NCBI RefSeq assembly: GCF_047663525.1 | Contig: NC_092602.1 | Span: 11,963,501 to 12,027,500, forward strand | DNA: 64,000 nucleotides | Reading direction: 5' to 3' | DNA from: Anas platyrhynchos | Taxonomy: Eukaryota > Chordata > Aves > Anseriformes > Anatidae | Shown here: positions 23,461 to 36,200 of the stretch, one piece after another | How the letters are laid out: each line of letters begins with the position of its first letter | Position numbering within the stretch: position 1 is the stretch's first letter | Position numbers and translations under genes: made by a program | The notes under the pieces: generated by a model | What the model was told of the DNA's origin: nothing | Database searches by the model: none | Seen by the model: only the letters and a program-made list of their open reading frames with translations

Positions 23461-25527
23461 CCTCTGGCTGGGCTGCTCCCAGGCACATTTTAAGAGGAAA
23501 GAAAAGAGCTGACAGAGCTGGAACCGCTTTAAGGTGGAACCGAAACAATAGCTTGTGGCCGTCTGAATCAGTTCCCTTGTTTCATAAATTTGACTCAGAG
23601 CTGAGCATTTCAGAGCCTCAGAAAGAGCAGGCTTATTTCAATTTTGGTTCTAATAATGGGCAAAGGTCACGGCAGCTGGGAGGAGAGGGGAAATGAAAGG
23701 CATGGGCTTGGCTATTTTCTCAGAACCAGCTTCACCCGTTCCTGGTTACGATCTCAGCAGAATAACAACTTGATATTAAGCAAAGCCAAGAAATGAAATT
23801 AACACATGCAAAATTACATTACAGCCATGGCAGGAGTCCTAGTGCTGCGCGGTGCAAGGCCTCCTGGTGCAAAGTGGCAGGGGCAGCGAGGAGGAGCTGG
23901 AGGCTGGGAGCTGAGCATCTCCCTGCTGCACCCAGGCTGGCCCTGAGCTCCCTGCTCCTCTGCTCCCAGAGATTTTGTTTGCCTTCTCGGAGCTGCCTAC
24001 AGCCTGTTTGCTCTTCATCCACCCCAGGAAAGCAGAACCCAAATACCTGCATGTGCTCACTTCCAAAGCGCTGTCCCTAGGGACTGCCCCGAAGGTTTGT
24101 GACAGCAGCTTGCCTTGCAAAGTCATTAATCCAGTGCTGGTGGCCGGGGAAGGCCAGCGCCTGCTGCCCTTGCCAAGCTTCCTAGAGAGCCTGCTGGAAG
24201 TACAGCACATCCCTCGCTGTCCCCGCACAAAACACGGGCAGATGTATGGAAACAAGGAATGGGAGAGCAGGATGCATTTCTGTACACATTAGTAAGAACA
24301 GGACACCTCCTAAGAAGCAATTATACCTGCAGAGGCCAGAAGAGCTGGAGGAAGACAACAGCCCTGCAGCCACGGGGAGCCTGCCCGGCCTCCCTGCTGC
24401 TGCCCCAGGCTCCGGGACACTGATGGGTGCTGCTGGAAGCTGTCAGCAGTAACATCAGCTACTGCTCCTGGGGAATTAACCCGGCACCGGGTACTTTTGT
24501 ACCTCTGGCTGCCTGTCTGAAGCCATCGCGTGGGGCAGGGGTGGGCAGATGCACCAGGCTGCCATTTCTTTGCCAGACTTGACTGCTGCGAGCCGCTGCC
24601 AATGTGCCGATGTGCCAGCTTCGACACCTGTGGCTCTGGTGTTGCAAACCAGGTTTGCAGAGAGCCTGGAGATGAATACGGGTTTTCCCGTGATGTGGTT
24701 AACAACATCATTTACTTCAGAGGCTCCTGGGACAGCGCTGACACTCGCTTCAGCAGCTGAAGTGTTTAATGTGTGCTCCAAGATGCTCTCTAAACACAGA
24801 TAGGACTGAGTGACACAAATGTATTTGCTGAACATTTTAGGGTTAGCACGCTCCACAGCAGCGCAATCAAATAATTGTGAGTGTTGGAAGCGGCTCTGTA
24901 AGAGGATCATGATTCTGCGAGTGCTCATGATTATTAAATACATCACAAATTTCCCTCTCTGTATTTTTCATACCTTCTTTCTCAAAGTATTACTCACATA
25001 ATTTTCCCTCTGAAAGCTATTACGAGTGAATCACCTCTAGCTTGAGCGAGCAAACATGACCAAGTGTTTATTCTGTTCACAGATGGGCAATTTTAAGCCC
25101 AGATCCTGACCTTAAGAAAGTCCCCGAGCAAGGCTGGTGGATAAGCCCTGGCAATACACTGGTCCCTGGAGCATCGTGACTCAGAGGCACATTTCTTATT
25201 AAAACGTTTCTGCTTTTACCTCGAGGCTGTCGCGTCCTGCTGACCAGCAGCCGTTTCCCGTCCCAGCCCAGGCACCAAAGGGACCCCGGCCCCATCGCCC
25301 TCGCTGCTGTCAGGCCGAGGGCTGGGAGAGCAGGGAAGTTCTGGCTGCTTTCTGTAGGCAATGAATCCAAGTCACTGCACGTCCACATGCTGCTCCAGTG
25401 GGAGGAATAAAAGAAGCATCCCCAGGGCAGCTGGAGGACAGGGAGCAGAGGCTGAGCCTCAGCCGTGCCGCCCCCCGCCCTGCCTCCCAGCCCAAGTTTG
25501 GTAGGATTTGCTCCTTGGATCAAGCTC
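23461..25527. other. GC-rich noncoding sequence with overlapping spurious frames
   Basis: Long open frames occur on both strands (for example 24476-24946 minus, 156 codons; 24310-24711 minus, 133 codons). They overlap heavily, which is the pattern of GC-rich noncoding DNA with few stop codons. No product recognised. Confidence 0.55.
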
Positions 25528-25552
25528 TTTTTTTTTTTTTTTTTTTTTTTTT
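25528..25552. repeat. Poly(T) run, 25 bases
   Basis: T25, the second-longest homopolymer in the window. On the minus strand it is A25, which could be the tail of a retroposed transcript, but the flanking sequence contains no recognisable gene copy. Confidence 0.9.
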
Positions 25553-27309
25553 CCATTCCCTTAGCTCCCAAGTTCAGCAAATTCGTTCTGCAGTGACAGC
25601 TAACGGAGGGCAGTGTGTGCTGCCTGTGAAAGCCTCTTTGTCGCCTGCTGCTAATCGGAGCCGTTTTGCAGCCTCTCTGAACGCTTTTGTCTCGAGTTTT
25701 GTTTTCAGTTCAGGTCTTGCCACCGATCTCACATGGTTTCCTGGCTGGCAGAATAATCTCTAAGCTTAGCAAACAGCAGGCTTACAGCTTGTCAAATGAG
25801 CAGGTGAGGGAAACCGCACGCCCCGCGAAGGCAGGCAGCGGGTACGGAGCTGCACGTGGGCTGGGGAGCCCGGGGGTCAGGGCAGGACTGGAAATAAAAA
25901 CCAGCAGAGCAAAGGCTGGTGGCCCAAACCTCCCTGTGGACAACTTGCAGGGAGGAAGAGACTCTGGCAGGAGACCAAGAGCTCTGGTTGCTGGCGCTGG
26001 TGTTTATCTGTAGCAGCGAGGAGAGATAAAAGGGGAGAACAGCAGGCGAGGCGAGCATGGGGCTGGGGAAGTCGCAGCCCACACGTTGTGCATCGCCTGG
26101 CCCTGGGCAGGGTGGGCACCGGCTGCTCAGCAGCCCCCCGACACCTGAACACGCTCAGCCCATGGGGGGCTGGCTAGAAGGAGGCTTTGTCTCAGCTTGG
26201 GAGCAGGGGTCCTAAAAGCTCCTGAGCTTTGGAAGTGGGGTTTAATTATTAGCTAATTGGCTGGGGTGTATCTCGTTTGTAATGAGCGAGGAGAGCAGGG
26301 ACAGGTGGCTGTGGTCAGCAGAAGAGGTTCTGGCAATCTCCTACTTAAGGCTGTAGAAGAAGCCCCCCAGGCTGGCTGGCTGGGATTTCTGGGCTGCTCT
26401 GGGGTCAACTCTCAGCCCGTGGGGTGGCTGTGGGCTGGGGTCCCTTGCTTTGGGTGAGGCTTTGGTGATTGTTTGGGTGAAAGAGAGTAAGGTTGCATGC
26501 ATTACCTTGGGGGGGGGAGAGGGCTTTATAAGCTAGGAAACCCACTTTTGGGAGGGTCAGAGGGAGAGTCAATCCAAGTGCTTGCAATTCTGTGAGCCTT
26601 AAACTCCCTGATGAGGCTGCTGTAGGGCAAAGTATGGGTAGTCCTAATCTCATGTTGGTTTTTGCTTATAGCATGTAATTTAACTTTTTGTTAGTATTAT
26701 TTTTGCGTGATATGGCTGTGTGATGCTGTCTCTCTAAAAGCAGTATAAGAGTGCCCTGTGCCCAAGGGGCTACAAGGTCAAATCCCAGCTGATATCTTGC
26801 AGGAGCTTTGGGGTAGCTGAAAGGGTTGAGGCTCTGTCTCTCTCTCCTTGCCCTGCTGTAGGTGTGCTGGATAGCAGCTAACCAAATAATCTATCTGTGC
26901 TCCAGCATGTGCTGGACAGATGAGAATATCAGCAGTTGGCTATCTTATGGCTCCCACGTAGATCAGCCCAGTAAAAGTTATGAGGGTGCAGTGATGGGAT
27001 CAGTGTTAAAACATGGGGAAAAGTTGGGGAGGAGGACAAATCATTAGTATTGACTTCAGGGCTAAAAGACAGCCACTTAGGGTTCAGACCTGGTAGCACT
27101 CCATAGTATTACAGGGTGCCCATAGGGGTCTGCCTGAAGCTGGGGTGGATTTGTTGATCTGCTCTTACCTGCTGGGGTGGCTGATGTTAACTGAGACTTG
27201 TGAGGTGCCCAGGCGCTGCAGCGATGGGTGCTGCAGAAATTGGAGGCAGTGGGAATACTGGTATTCGTGGAAAGCTTTTATAAACAAGCCCTGGAAAAAC
27301 ATGGGAAAA
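25553..27309. other. Unique noncoding sequence, no gene recognised
   Basis: Includes a G9 run at 26509-26517 and a short CT-rich tract near 26830-26850. Frames at 25.7-26.1 kb overlap on both strands and are unconvincing. No transposon is recognised. Confidence 0.6.
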
Positions 27310-27352
27310 AACTCTTCACAAATAAGTAAATAACTCTTCATAAATAAGAAAT
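27310..27352. repeat. Tandem duplication, period 22 bp, two copies
   Basis: Copies at 27310-27331 and 27332-27352 share AACTCTTCA(C/T)AAATAAG, with one substitution inside that core and a small difference after it. Flanks do not continue the repeat. A recent-looking local slippage duplication. Confidence 0.75.
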
Positions 27353-29229
27353 TCTCTCTTTTTTTTATAACTAGAAAATTTAAAAAGTAACTATTGGCCA
27401 AAAATGTTCTTTTGTACACTCTTTAACAACCCCCTTTGTTTTTCATCTTATCTGATGGCAGAACTGATCAGAATGAACACTTTCTGATAACAGCTGTGTA
27501 TTTGTCAATTGTTTAAACAAATGCTTGCAAGCTCTCCCTTCAATGTTTGCCTTCAGGGGTGGCAGAGGACAGGAGCTGCCTGTGCCCGCAAGCTGTGAAG
27601 ACCCAAGGGAAGATGCACAGGGCCTGAAGGGGAAAACACCTCATGTACAGGCCTAGGCTGCAGTTCAGTTCCTGGCAATGATGTACAAAACCATGAAAAG
27701 GAGTATATGGGGCTGGAGGAAATGGAAGTGGTTCCCAAGAGGCACATGGAGCACATTTAAAATGCAGCTGTGTGCTTTGGGAAGTTTTGCAGCAGCGTTG
27801 CTCCCCTGCAGGATGGATACTCCCTGCTGCCTGGCTGGTTCTCCTGAGAACTGGGAGCCTTCGACCTGGTGCTGACTTTCTGCAGCTTGAATCCTGATCC
27901 TGAAACAAGCCTCAGGTGGGCCTGGAGCATGGGTAAGTCTGTTTGTCTCCAGCTTTGGGTCAGCTAATTTTGCTGTGTCTTTTTGTTTTGCTCTCCAAGC
28001 TTCACCATCGTTGCCTGTCAGTATTTTTAGCACAAGGAGAGACAAAGCCTCAGATTTGGATCTTGGAGATAGGTGTGCAAATGAAAGGTTTGTTCCTGAT
28101 AAAACACAGAGACTAGCACGGGGAGAGAACAGTATGTGCCTGAGCCACTGATGTCACATTTGTTTGATATGTTCTTCTGGATGGCAAGGGTAGGGATGTG
28201 TTTGCACACGTTGGTATTTGGCTGCCTCTGGTTTGCTTTCTGCAGAAGCAATGATATGAAAGGGAAAGGTGAAATGGGAACTGGGAAGCCTGAAGCTTGT
28301 GCAATTAAAGAGCAAGTCGTCATGCCATAATCTAATGGAAACTAGTGGTACAGTAGGTGCCAGTAGATAAAACTAGTTTTGGTTTTGCTGCAGATCAGCA
28401 GGGTAACCTTGATTGGCATTTCACCACTCCTTCCTTCTGCCTGTGCTGCTTCAGGGCCTGTGCCGCTGCTTCTGGTGATGTGAGCTGTCTGGGTGAGGAA
28501 GAGGTTCTTGAGCTGTGATGCTCAGAGGCACTGTGGCAGCCCCAGCCCAGCCGCATCCTTTTTATGGGGTAAAAGTGTTTCTTTATCCTCTTTCTCCTTG
28601 CTAGAGCTGCTCATATGGATTTTCTGGGGTGCTGCAGGGGGGAGGGCACCGAGCATCCCAGCAGGGACTGGTGTTAGCAGGAGCGAGGTCTACAGGGCCA
28701 CCTGCATCTCATCCCTGTGTCCTCATCGGTAGCACAGAGCGAATCCCTCACAAGTGAAGTTCCTAAACAAACAAATGTGGAGCTATTTATTTCTATTGTT
28801 GCAGAAGTGCTGCGGTCTCAGGCAGGATTTTGTATTCACTGTTCCCATCTGCAGCCCTGCTGTGCTGGGGGACGCGCTGCCTTCCCTTGCCCAGCCTGGC
28901 CACTAAAGCACTGCAAGAGGTCCCCTCCTGAACCCCCCCCCCCCCGAGCCCCTCTTTCCCTGCAGCCCCCAGGCCGTGGAGCTGTGCTGGCCGCCTGCTG
29001 AATGGGGCTGTCGGAAACGAACACGCTCCCCTCTTTGGGTGGAGGGAGAAGAAAAAGATGAGCAAATGCTGTTCTCCCTCGGAGCTATAATAACACAGCA
29101 GTGCAACTGAGGATGCAGCTGTGGTTCAGAGGGGGTTTATTTTTATTTTTTTAATACGCCACTGGGAGTTCAAACAATGTGCCAGGGATACGTTGCCTTT
29201 TGTGGGGAGCGGCTTCTCTCTCCACCCTC
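27353..29229. other. Unique noncoding sequence, no gene recognised
   Basis: Contains a C13 run at 28933-28945. The largest open frames (27665-28045 minus, 126 codons; 27540-27908 minus, 122 codons) overlap in different phases and match nothing known to me. Confidence 0.6.
28933..28945. repeat. C13 homopolymer
   Basis: Thirteen uninterrupted C on the plus strand within a C-rich patch. Sequencing length is uncertain in such tracts. Confidence 0.9.
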
Positions 29230-29250
29230 TTTTTTTTTTTTTTTTTTTTT
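29230..29250. repeat. Poly(T) run, 21 bases
   Basis: T21 within a pyrimidine-rich context (CCACCCTC before it). Simple homopolymer. Confidence 0.9.
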
Positions 29251-29774
29251 CTTGAAGCATTTTAGTCATTCCATGGCAAACATAGCTCATTTGGATAAAA
29301 GCCTCTGCTGTGACATCCCCAGCCTGGGTATGCGGGGTTGTTTGTTTCAAAGCAATAGTCTGGGAGAATTTATTGAACTGCCCCCCCATGCCTCCTGCGT
29401 AAATTAATGAAACGGATGTCCTGTGGCACTTGTTAAAAAGCAATAAATCCTCTCTCTCATGGTTATTGCTTCGAAGGTAAGGGGGAGAAGATGCCGTGGT
29501 GTAGTTTTGTGGTAGGACAACAGGAGAAACTCCTCTCCTCCCGGTGCTCAGCCTCTGGTGCAAGGTGCATCCCTGCAGCAGCCCAATGAGCCAAAGATGA
29601 CCACAAAGGCCTGATCCTGCTGCACGTCCCAGGTGTGCTCACACCCCGGGCAGCGTGTTGTAAGGGTAGGGTGACACCTCCAGCAGCACATATCAGGGCT
29701 GTGGCTGAGATGCAGAGCCTGGGCTGGCTTTGTGCACCCTGTCACCTGGTGACAAGCATGCGGTGGTGATAGCC

Positions 29775-29885
29775 CACACTTACTGGTGCTGGGGTATCTC
29801 AGTGCTCTGCAAATCCTGATTAAACAAATGTTTTTTTTTTTTTTTTTTGAATCCCCATATTGCCAGGATGTGGTAAAGCTACTTT
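29775..29885 (-). repeat. Relic of an ancient SINE/LINE tail (MIR/L3-like), minus strand
   Basis: Seen: GGTATCTCAGTGCTCTGCAA followed by ATCCTGATTAA at about 29792-29822, then, beyond a T18 run, ATCCCCATATTGCCAGGATG at about 29851-29870. Known: amniote tRNA-SINE and CR1/L3-related tails carry an AGCGCTTTGAGAT-type motif and a CCCCATTTTACAGATG-type motif in this order when read in reverse. Inference: a heavily mutated copy interrupted by a T expansion. Family assignment by eye is uncertain; a chance match is possible. Confidence 0.4.
29831..29848. repeat. Poly(T) run, 18 bases
   Basis: T18 lying inside the presumed ancient SINE/LINE relic, so it probably expanded after insertion. Confidence 0.9.
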
Positions 29886-32800
29886 CTTAATCTCTCACGC
29901 TGAATCAATGGCTGGGCTGCAGATAGAAGCAGGCGCCCTTGAGCTGCTTGCTGCCTTCCGCTAGGCTGCTGACTCACAGCCAGGGCACTTCTGAGCCCTC
30001 GTGGCCTCGAGGGATGCCCTGCAGGCTGGGAGAGTTAACTGGGGACAGCAGGCACAGCCTCTGCCCCTTCTGCATCCTCTTCTGCACAGCCATCCTGAAT
30101 TGTGGCAGTATCACGGCATGAAGGGGCGTCCTTCCCTCCTCGCTCCTTACCCTGACCCTAGGAGTACCCCTGGCCTTCCTTCTGACCTGGGGCTCAAAGT
30201 GTGGTGTCTGCTTTGGGTGAGATTTGGCTGTGAGGGGGCTGCAGGAAGGCTCAGACGTATTTAACTTCTACTGGAGCTGTAGAGCAGAAAGGGCTGTGAG
30301 GATGTGGTCGATAGGCACTTAAGCGCTGCCTTTGAAACCACAAACCCCAATCTCTTTTCTTATTTTGTCATTGCTTTTGCAGGGATAATGCAGAAATGAC
30401 TCGGTTTGTGGCATTTTCCAAGAACCAAACAGAATTATGGGCTGGCTGTAAATACCATGGAGGCTGGAAGGGGCTCGGGAGCCAGGCGTGGGGATTTGTG
30501 CTGGAGCACTGCAGGGATGTCCCGTGCAGCACGGGGGGAGCAGGGGCAGGGCAAGCAGTCAGAGGGCTGGCAGGAGCCTCGCTGCCCCCATCAGCTGGTG
30601 GGGGAAACAGGGGAGTCTCTTATTGCTGCACCCAGTGTATTTATTTTGCAACTGGGTTTTAAGTCTTCCTGTTGCAAAGTGCATTTGGCACTGCAAAAAC
30701 CCACTTGTGCTCAAAAAGGAGAGATGGAATAAACGCCACCTTGTCACCATCATCAGTGCAGGCGCTTAAATCGTCGTGTGGCTTTAGCACTCGGCACTGA
30801 AGATATAAATCACAGGGGTAAAAGCTTCTCCAGATGTGGGCTCTGTGCAGATAAGGGTGTGGTTTCATTAACTCTTCTCCACATATCACTGTTCTAAGCA
30901 CCACCAGCTGCCTTGCTGTGCTCACCCACCAGTGCGACCCTCTTGGTGGTCCTGTCCCTGACCAGCCTCCCCGCCCCATGTACGTCCTGCATGGAGATGC
31001 CACAGGGACTGCTGCTTTGGGGGCAGGAAAATGTTTACTTTGTGTGTACTCACTAGAGAAAGCTTCTTCATCTGTCTCCCTGCGCCACAGCACCCACCAG
31101 GAAGGGTTTTCTTTAATTCTCTGTCACAGGGAGGACCTCAAATGGCCGTGTGGGATGTGTGCTGGCTTTTCCTGCTGATATCATCCTGATGGTAATTGGG
31201 GCCATGTGGTTGGAGTCCTCGATCTGAAACTTGTCATAGCACGTCACAGCGGTGGCTCTGTCCTTCAGCCTGAATATTAAGCCTGGTGACAGATGCCAGC
31301 CCTCCCAGCTCCGTCATGCTCCCTGGGGCAAACCAGCCTCTTGCGTGCTAGTCGGGTTTTTAGTGTAGTGTCGGGGAAAGGCATGAGCTGCTCTTCCCAT
31401 ATGGGTTTGCTTCCAGTGTGAGAATGCAGCAGCTAATGGGGAAACATGCAGATACAGAGGGGCTGGGCCATGTTTGGGGGAAATCCTGTGCCCTGGAGCT
31501 GGGGCAGCATGTGCCAGCTCTGCCTGGCTCCTGGGACCCGAGTGCCTGTTGCCTTGGTGGCCCCAGGGCTCGGGGACTCATACCGCCTCACCTCTGTACC
31601 CAACAGCGAAGCAGGGAAGATGTTTTCTTTGCCTTGTTTATTCACTCTGGGAAAAGACCCATTCTTGTAAATTTTATGAAACAGAAGGTGAAAGCTGGAG
31701 TGCCTGAGGCTGTAAAGGAGGGGAGAAAATGGTTCAATTCAGTTCCTAAAACAGCGCTGTTTAATTCATCAACCTAAGTAGGACTCTTGAACCTCTCTAT
31801 GCAACAAATTATTACCTGGTAACACCAGGGAAAAGGATTTGCAAACCTTTCCCAGGTATCCAGAACATCACAAAGCTCTGCAGAATTACAGCCTGAAACT
31901 TAAACCCCAAACCACTTTTGAATGGCAGGCTCTAAAAAAGAGCTTAGGAGCAAAATGCCTGAACATGCACATTTTGTAGGTGGATGAGCAGTAGTGAAGT
32001 GCGGCGTTTTCTGCCTTTCAGAGGAATTTTAGTGGGTTGGCTGATCCTGGCCTCCCAAGGTAATGAGTAAGGCTGGGAAATGATACCTGTGGCTTCAGGT
32101 GGAGATTGAGGAGAAAGGTGGCAGGAGGAGGAATGAAAGAGCAGGGAGCTTTGTGGGGACTAGAGGTGGAAGTATTGGTTACTTGGGTGGAGGCACTGGG
32201 CAGGAGGTTAGCCCTGCTGCTCCTGCAGTACCAGGTGGGTGCCCTGGAACCTCTCCCATGCCCTGTTACCATTGTGAACCCAGGAACATCCATAAAGTGC
32301 TGGTTTTAAAAATAATAATAAAAAAACCTTTATTTTTTTCATCTCTATGACAACTAGAGTTAGAGCTATCTTCTTTCACTGAGGGGTTTCTTGATGTCCC
32401 CATGTGCTGGAACCTTGCTCACTCTGCCCGTCCTTCCAGAGCGGCCTCACTGTTCTTATATCCCAGCAAATAAGGATGGGAGGGGGAAGCTTTCTTCTCT
32501 GCTCTGTCATAGATTAGCCGGTGTTGCTGAGGCCAAAATCTTTTGCTCCAAAAATCCTGATGTCCTGACTTATTCAAGGCAGATTCTATGAATTTTTCCC
32601 TCTGAAGTTTAAACCTTAAATAATAATCAATTATTATGTTTTCCCCTTGGTTTGTCAGCATTTAATGGGACAGCACCCAATATGGTTTCCTTGTGGTCTG
32701 TCCACCAGCTGCATGGGCTGGTATCTGATGGAGACCCCTGAGCTTTCACTTGATTAAATGTTAAAGCCTCATCTCATTTGAAGTAAGAATCCTTGTTCCT

Positions 32801-33190
32801 CTGTTCCTGTTGAGCAGATTTACAGCCCAGCTCAAAGGGCAGCCTGTGATGCTATGATGTCATGGGGTATGATAAAATTTGTGCTTCACTCCCTGGTGCT
32901 CACCTCAAGCCTCTTCCACACACATGCAGACCCTAAGATATTAAACCAGCAAACGGTGTCAAAACGCAACCAGGCTGCTGTGATATACAGCACCCAGAAA
33001 CCCTCTCTCATGTTACATCTCCTAACCTTGGTTGCTTTGATGCTGCAGCAAAATGAACTGCAAGGCATGGCACTGGTGGATTTATGGTGGGCAAAGCTGT
33101 CTGTGATTCATGCAGCCCCAGAGTAAATATTCCAGGGAGAGGGATAAAAATGCAGCTTTCTGATCTGTTGGGCTCAAGCACCTTCATGTG
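29886..33190. other. Unique noncoding sequence, no gene recognised
   Basis: No repeats recognised. Frames up to 144 codons (30659-31093 minus) overlap others on the opposite strand. A near-palindrome of TAATAATCA/ATTATTA type lies at about 32620-32638. Nothing else notable. Confidence 0.6.
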
Positions 33191-33208
33191 TTTTTTTTTT
33201 TTTTTTTT
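33191..33208. repeat. Poly(T) run, 18 bases, followed by (GTTT)n
   Basis: T18 then about two GTTT units. On the minus strand it reads as a CAAA-rich A tail; no retroposed body recognised. Confidence 0.9.
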
Positions 33209-36200
33209 GTTTGTTTGCTTTGCTTGGTGCAAAGTTTGAGCCACAGCAATAAAATAACCCCCAGGTCTTTGGGTTTCTCCCCGGGTCTTTGGCTTTTGGA
33301 GCCATGGAGACCTTACGTTTTGCCAAGAAAGATGGGCATTGGTCAGCGACTCTTGGCCTTTGGTGTCCTCCCCATGGGGAGCTATCGATGAAACTTGAGT
33401 TAATGCCTTTAAGTCATTCAGAGCACAGCTCAACCCCTGGATCTCACGTTTTAACTAAATTGGTAACAAAACAGATCTGTCTGAATTGGCGTGAGCCCCT
33501 TTGTGTGGACACTCCTAAATCAGTTTAAGAGTGGCTGGTATTGATTTTAACTTAATGTGGTTTGTTACTGAAGTAAGCTGGATCAATAGTGCTAAATAGG
33601 TGCAATTTCTTGTGTATGCCATGGGAAACTTTCATAGAAAAGATAATCTCAAGGGGAAAAGGGTAAGATTTGTCTTCCTGTTGCTTCTCAGTGAGCATTT
33701 TCCTTTTTTTTATGGCCACCTTTAGGATCTCTCCCTGAAAGATCTCTCTGAATTGAGCTTTTTACATGGGAAAAGAGGATTCCTGGATCTAAATCCATCT
33801 AAACGTAGGATTTCCAGTAGTGCAAATCTGTTCCACTTACCACCTTTACCTTTGGTTCAGGAACCCGGGCAGGGAACAAGCACAAAAAGCTGCCCAAAGG
33901 CCAGGAGCTGCAGGAAGGGTTATGATGGCTGCAGAAAGTGGCAAGAGCTGGGCTTTGCCATGGACTTTCTGCATGGCCTTGGGCAATCCATGAGGGTGCT
34001 TGGCATCACTTACCTGGGCTGGCTTTGTGTGACATGCTTAGAGACGTTCTTCCGTTAATGTAGTTGAAAAGGGCACAGAAATGCCTTTGGGGGAACCTTG
34101 GGGCCAAGCTTAGAGCCCTCCTGATAAAAAAAAAAAAAATCTCTGCCTGGGTTGAACGAGAGGAGTAGGATTTGGGGGGCTGCCAGGAAAAAGGGAGCAG
34201 AGGCTCGCTGTAATGAGAAGCAGCTTGGTCCCCTTGTTAGGATTCAGTCTGGGCACTGCTGAATCCAATGAGGATTTTTGCCTTCAACCTCTGTAACCAG
34301 CATCTAGCTCTTACTGTCAACACTGTGGCTTTCCTTCACAAGTGTTATGCAGCAAGTTTTGCTTTCTCATTGTCTTTCCAACTCTGTGTAGTTCACTGCC
34401 CTGTTATTATAACCATCTGAGTTATAATAAATAAAACTTGGTAGCTAACAGCAATTATGGACCTGCACTGGCCATCTTGTATTGATTCCCTGGTGTAGAG
34501 CAAGAGCCTCCCTGCCCTGCTAGCCTCACCAAGCTGCTAGGGGCTGGCCCAGGAGCCAGGATGGTCCCTTTGTCCTCCTGCTGTCTCCTCCTTTGCAGCA
34601 GGACGAATCCAACTATTCACACTATTGCACCTACTGACGGACCACCTGTGTGTGAGCACTTGGTTTCCAGCAGGTCTCTGGTAGGTTCCCCTTCTTTCCC
34701 CTTTTCTGACTCTCCTCCAGGAAGGTATGCAATAGAAGTACCCTTGTATACTTGGCTAATCGCCATGCACATCTCAACCAAAACCTCATTGCCATTCCAG
34801 AAACAAAAGGTCTGTGAACTTGCTTAACAGCACAGAAACCACCAAACAAGAAATAAAGCCCAATTAAGAAAAACGAAGGAAGAGGCTCAGGATAATAGTT
34901 TGTTTGGGTGAGTGGTTTCATCTGCTCTGGTTGTGGGCTAGGCAAAGCTGGGACCAGGGCTGGTGCAGGCAGCGAGCCTGGTGGGATGCTGGCTCTGATG
35001 GAGAGGATGTGGATCGTCCCTCCCAGGTAGGGCTGTGCCACCAGACCCCATCTGACCCCTTTACTCCTGCTGGTGAAGGTGAGCCACAAGACAGGCTGGT
35101 GTTCTCCACCACTGCCTTGGCCTGAAGGTGTGCTGCCTCTCCTCGGGCACAGGCTGTTGACAAGTCCTCTGTGTGGTTCCATCTCACCATGGATGGTGAG
35201 TTCAGTTGTCACCTGCCCAGTGGCTGTGACACTGTGGCTGGTGGATCTCCTGCCAGGCTGTTCCTGGGGATGGCTCCGTGCTTGCATGTTTCTCCCACGC
35301 TTTCCCTTGACTTTTCCCTTTCTTTCAAGAGATGACCACTTCAAACAATAGTTCTGCTTTCTGATGCATTAAGACTTGGAAATTTGCCATTCATCACAGC
35401 TGTGTGTTTGAGCTTGTGTGATTATTTTGGGAAATGAACCATGGTGATTTGTGTGTGTATGTCTTATTGGTGAGCAGGATGTTCCCTATCTACCTCTCCC
35501 TGGCTGTGTTTGCATTTGCATTGGTTAATAAAATGGATAATGCTCAATGACTTTCTGATGGGTGAACAAGATTTGGCATACAGGATATAGTAGCTTTTCA
35601 TGAAGGCTAAAATTTCATCTGGGGAGATTGAACCCTCTGTGGCAGCCATACACAATCCATAATAACAGAAGCTTTTAACCCATCCGTAATTGCTTTCATA
35701 TAGAAAATGATTGCTGTAAGTTAACTTCATAATTCCGAATCAGTGGCTCTCAGTAGGATTTCAGATGCTTTAATTTGCCCTGAATTATCTGTAGAACTCA
35801 TTGCATTTCATCTATGCTCTTTTCTGATTACGTTCCTTGTCACTCTGACCCAAACTTTGCCTATTTAATTCCCCCTCCCCTCCTTCTGCAAACAGACCCC
35901 TTTCCAGCAGTATCTCACCGGTGGGTGATGATGGTGACTCGTGGACAGGGTGGATGATGTGCTCTGCAGCTTTCTCCCTGGGCATCTGGCAGCTGCTTTA
36001 AGCCTGCAATAGGCTGGGGGTGCCTCCCTAATGAGGGCCATGCGAGTGGCTGCGGTGGCCGGCAGCCCCAAAATGAGCAGGGTGGCCACTCCTCGCCTTA
36101 AGGCAGCAGCCAGCTTGCGTGATCCTGAGTGACAGCAGATGAAGGGATTGCATTACAGCTTGTCTCTAGAACTGTACATCTGTGTCAGCTCTCTGCTAAA

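Noticed and set aside
33975..34000. TGGCCTTGGGCAATCC as a MIR fragment
   Set aside because: The match covers only about a dozen bases, and neighbouring MIR segments are missing.
34631..35344. 237-codon minus-strand open frame as a gene
   Set aside because: No recognisable domain, composition of GC-rich noncoding DNA, and overlapping frames on the opposite strand. No splice or promoter evidence.
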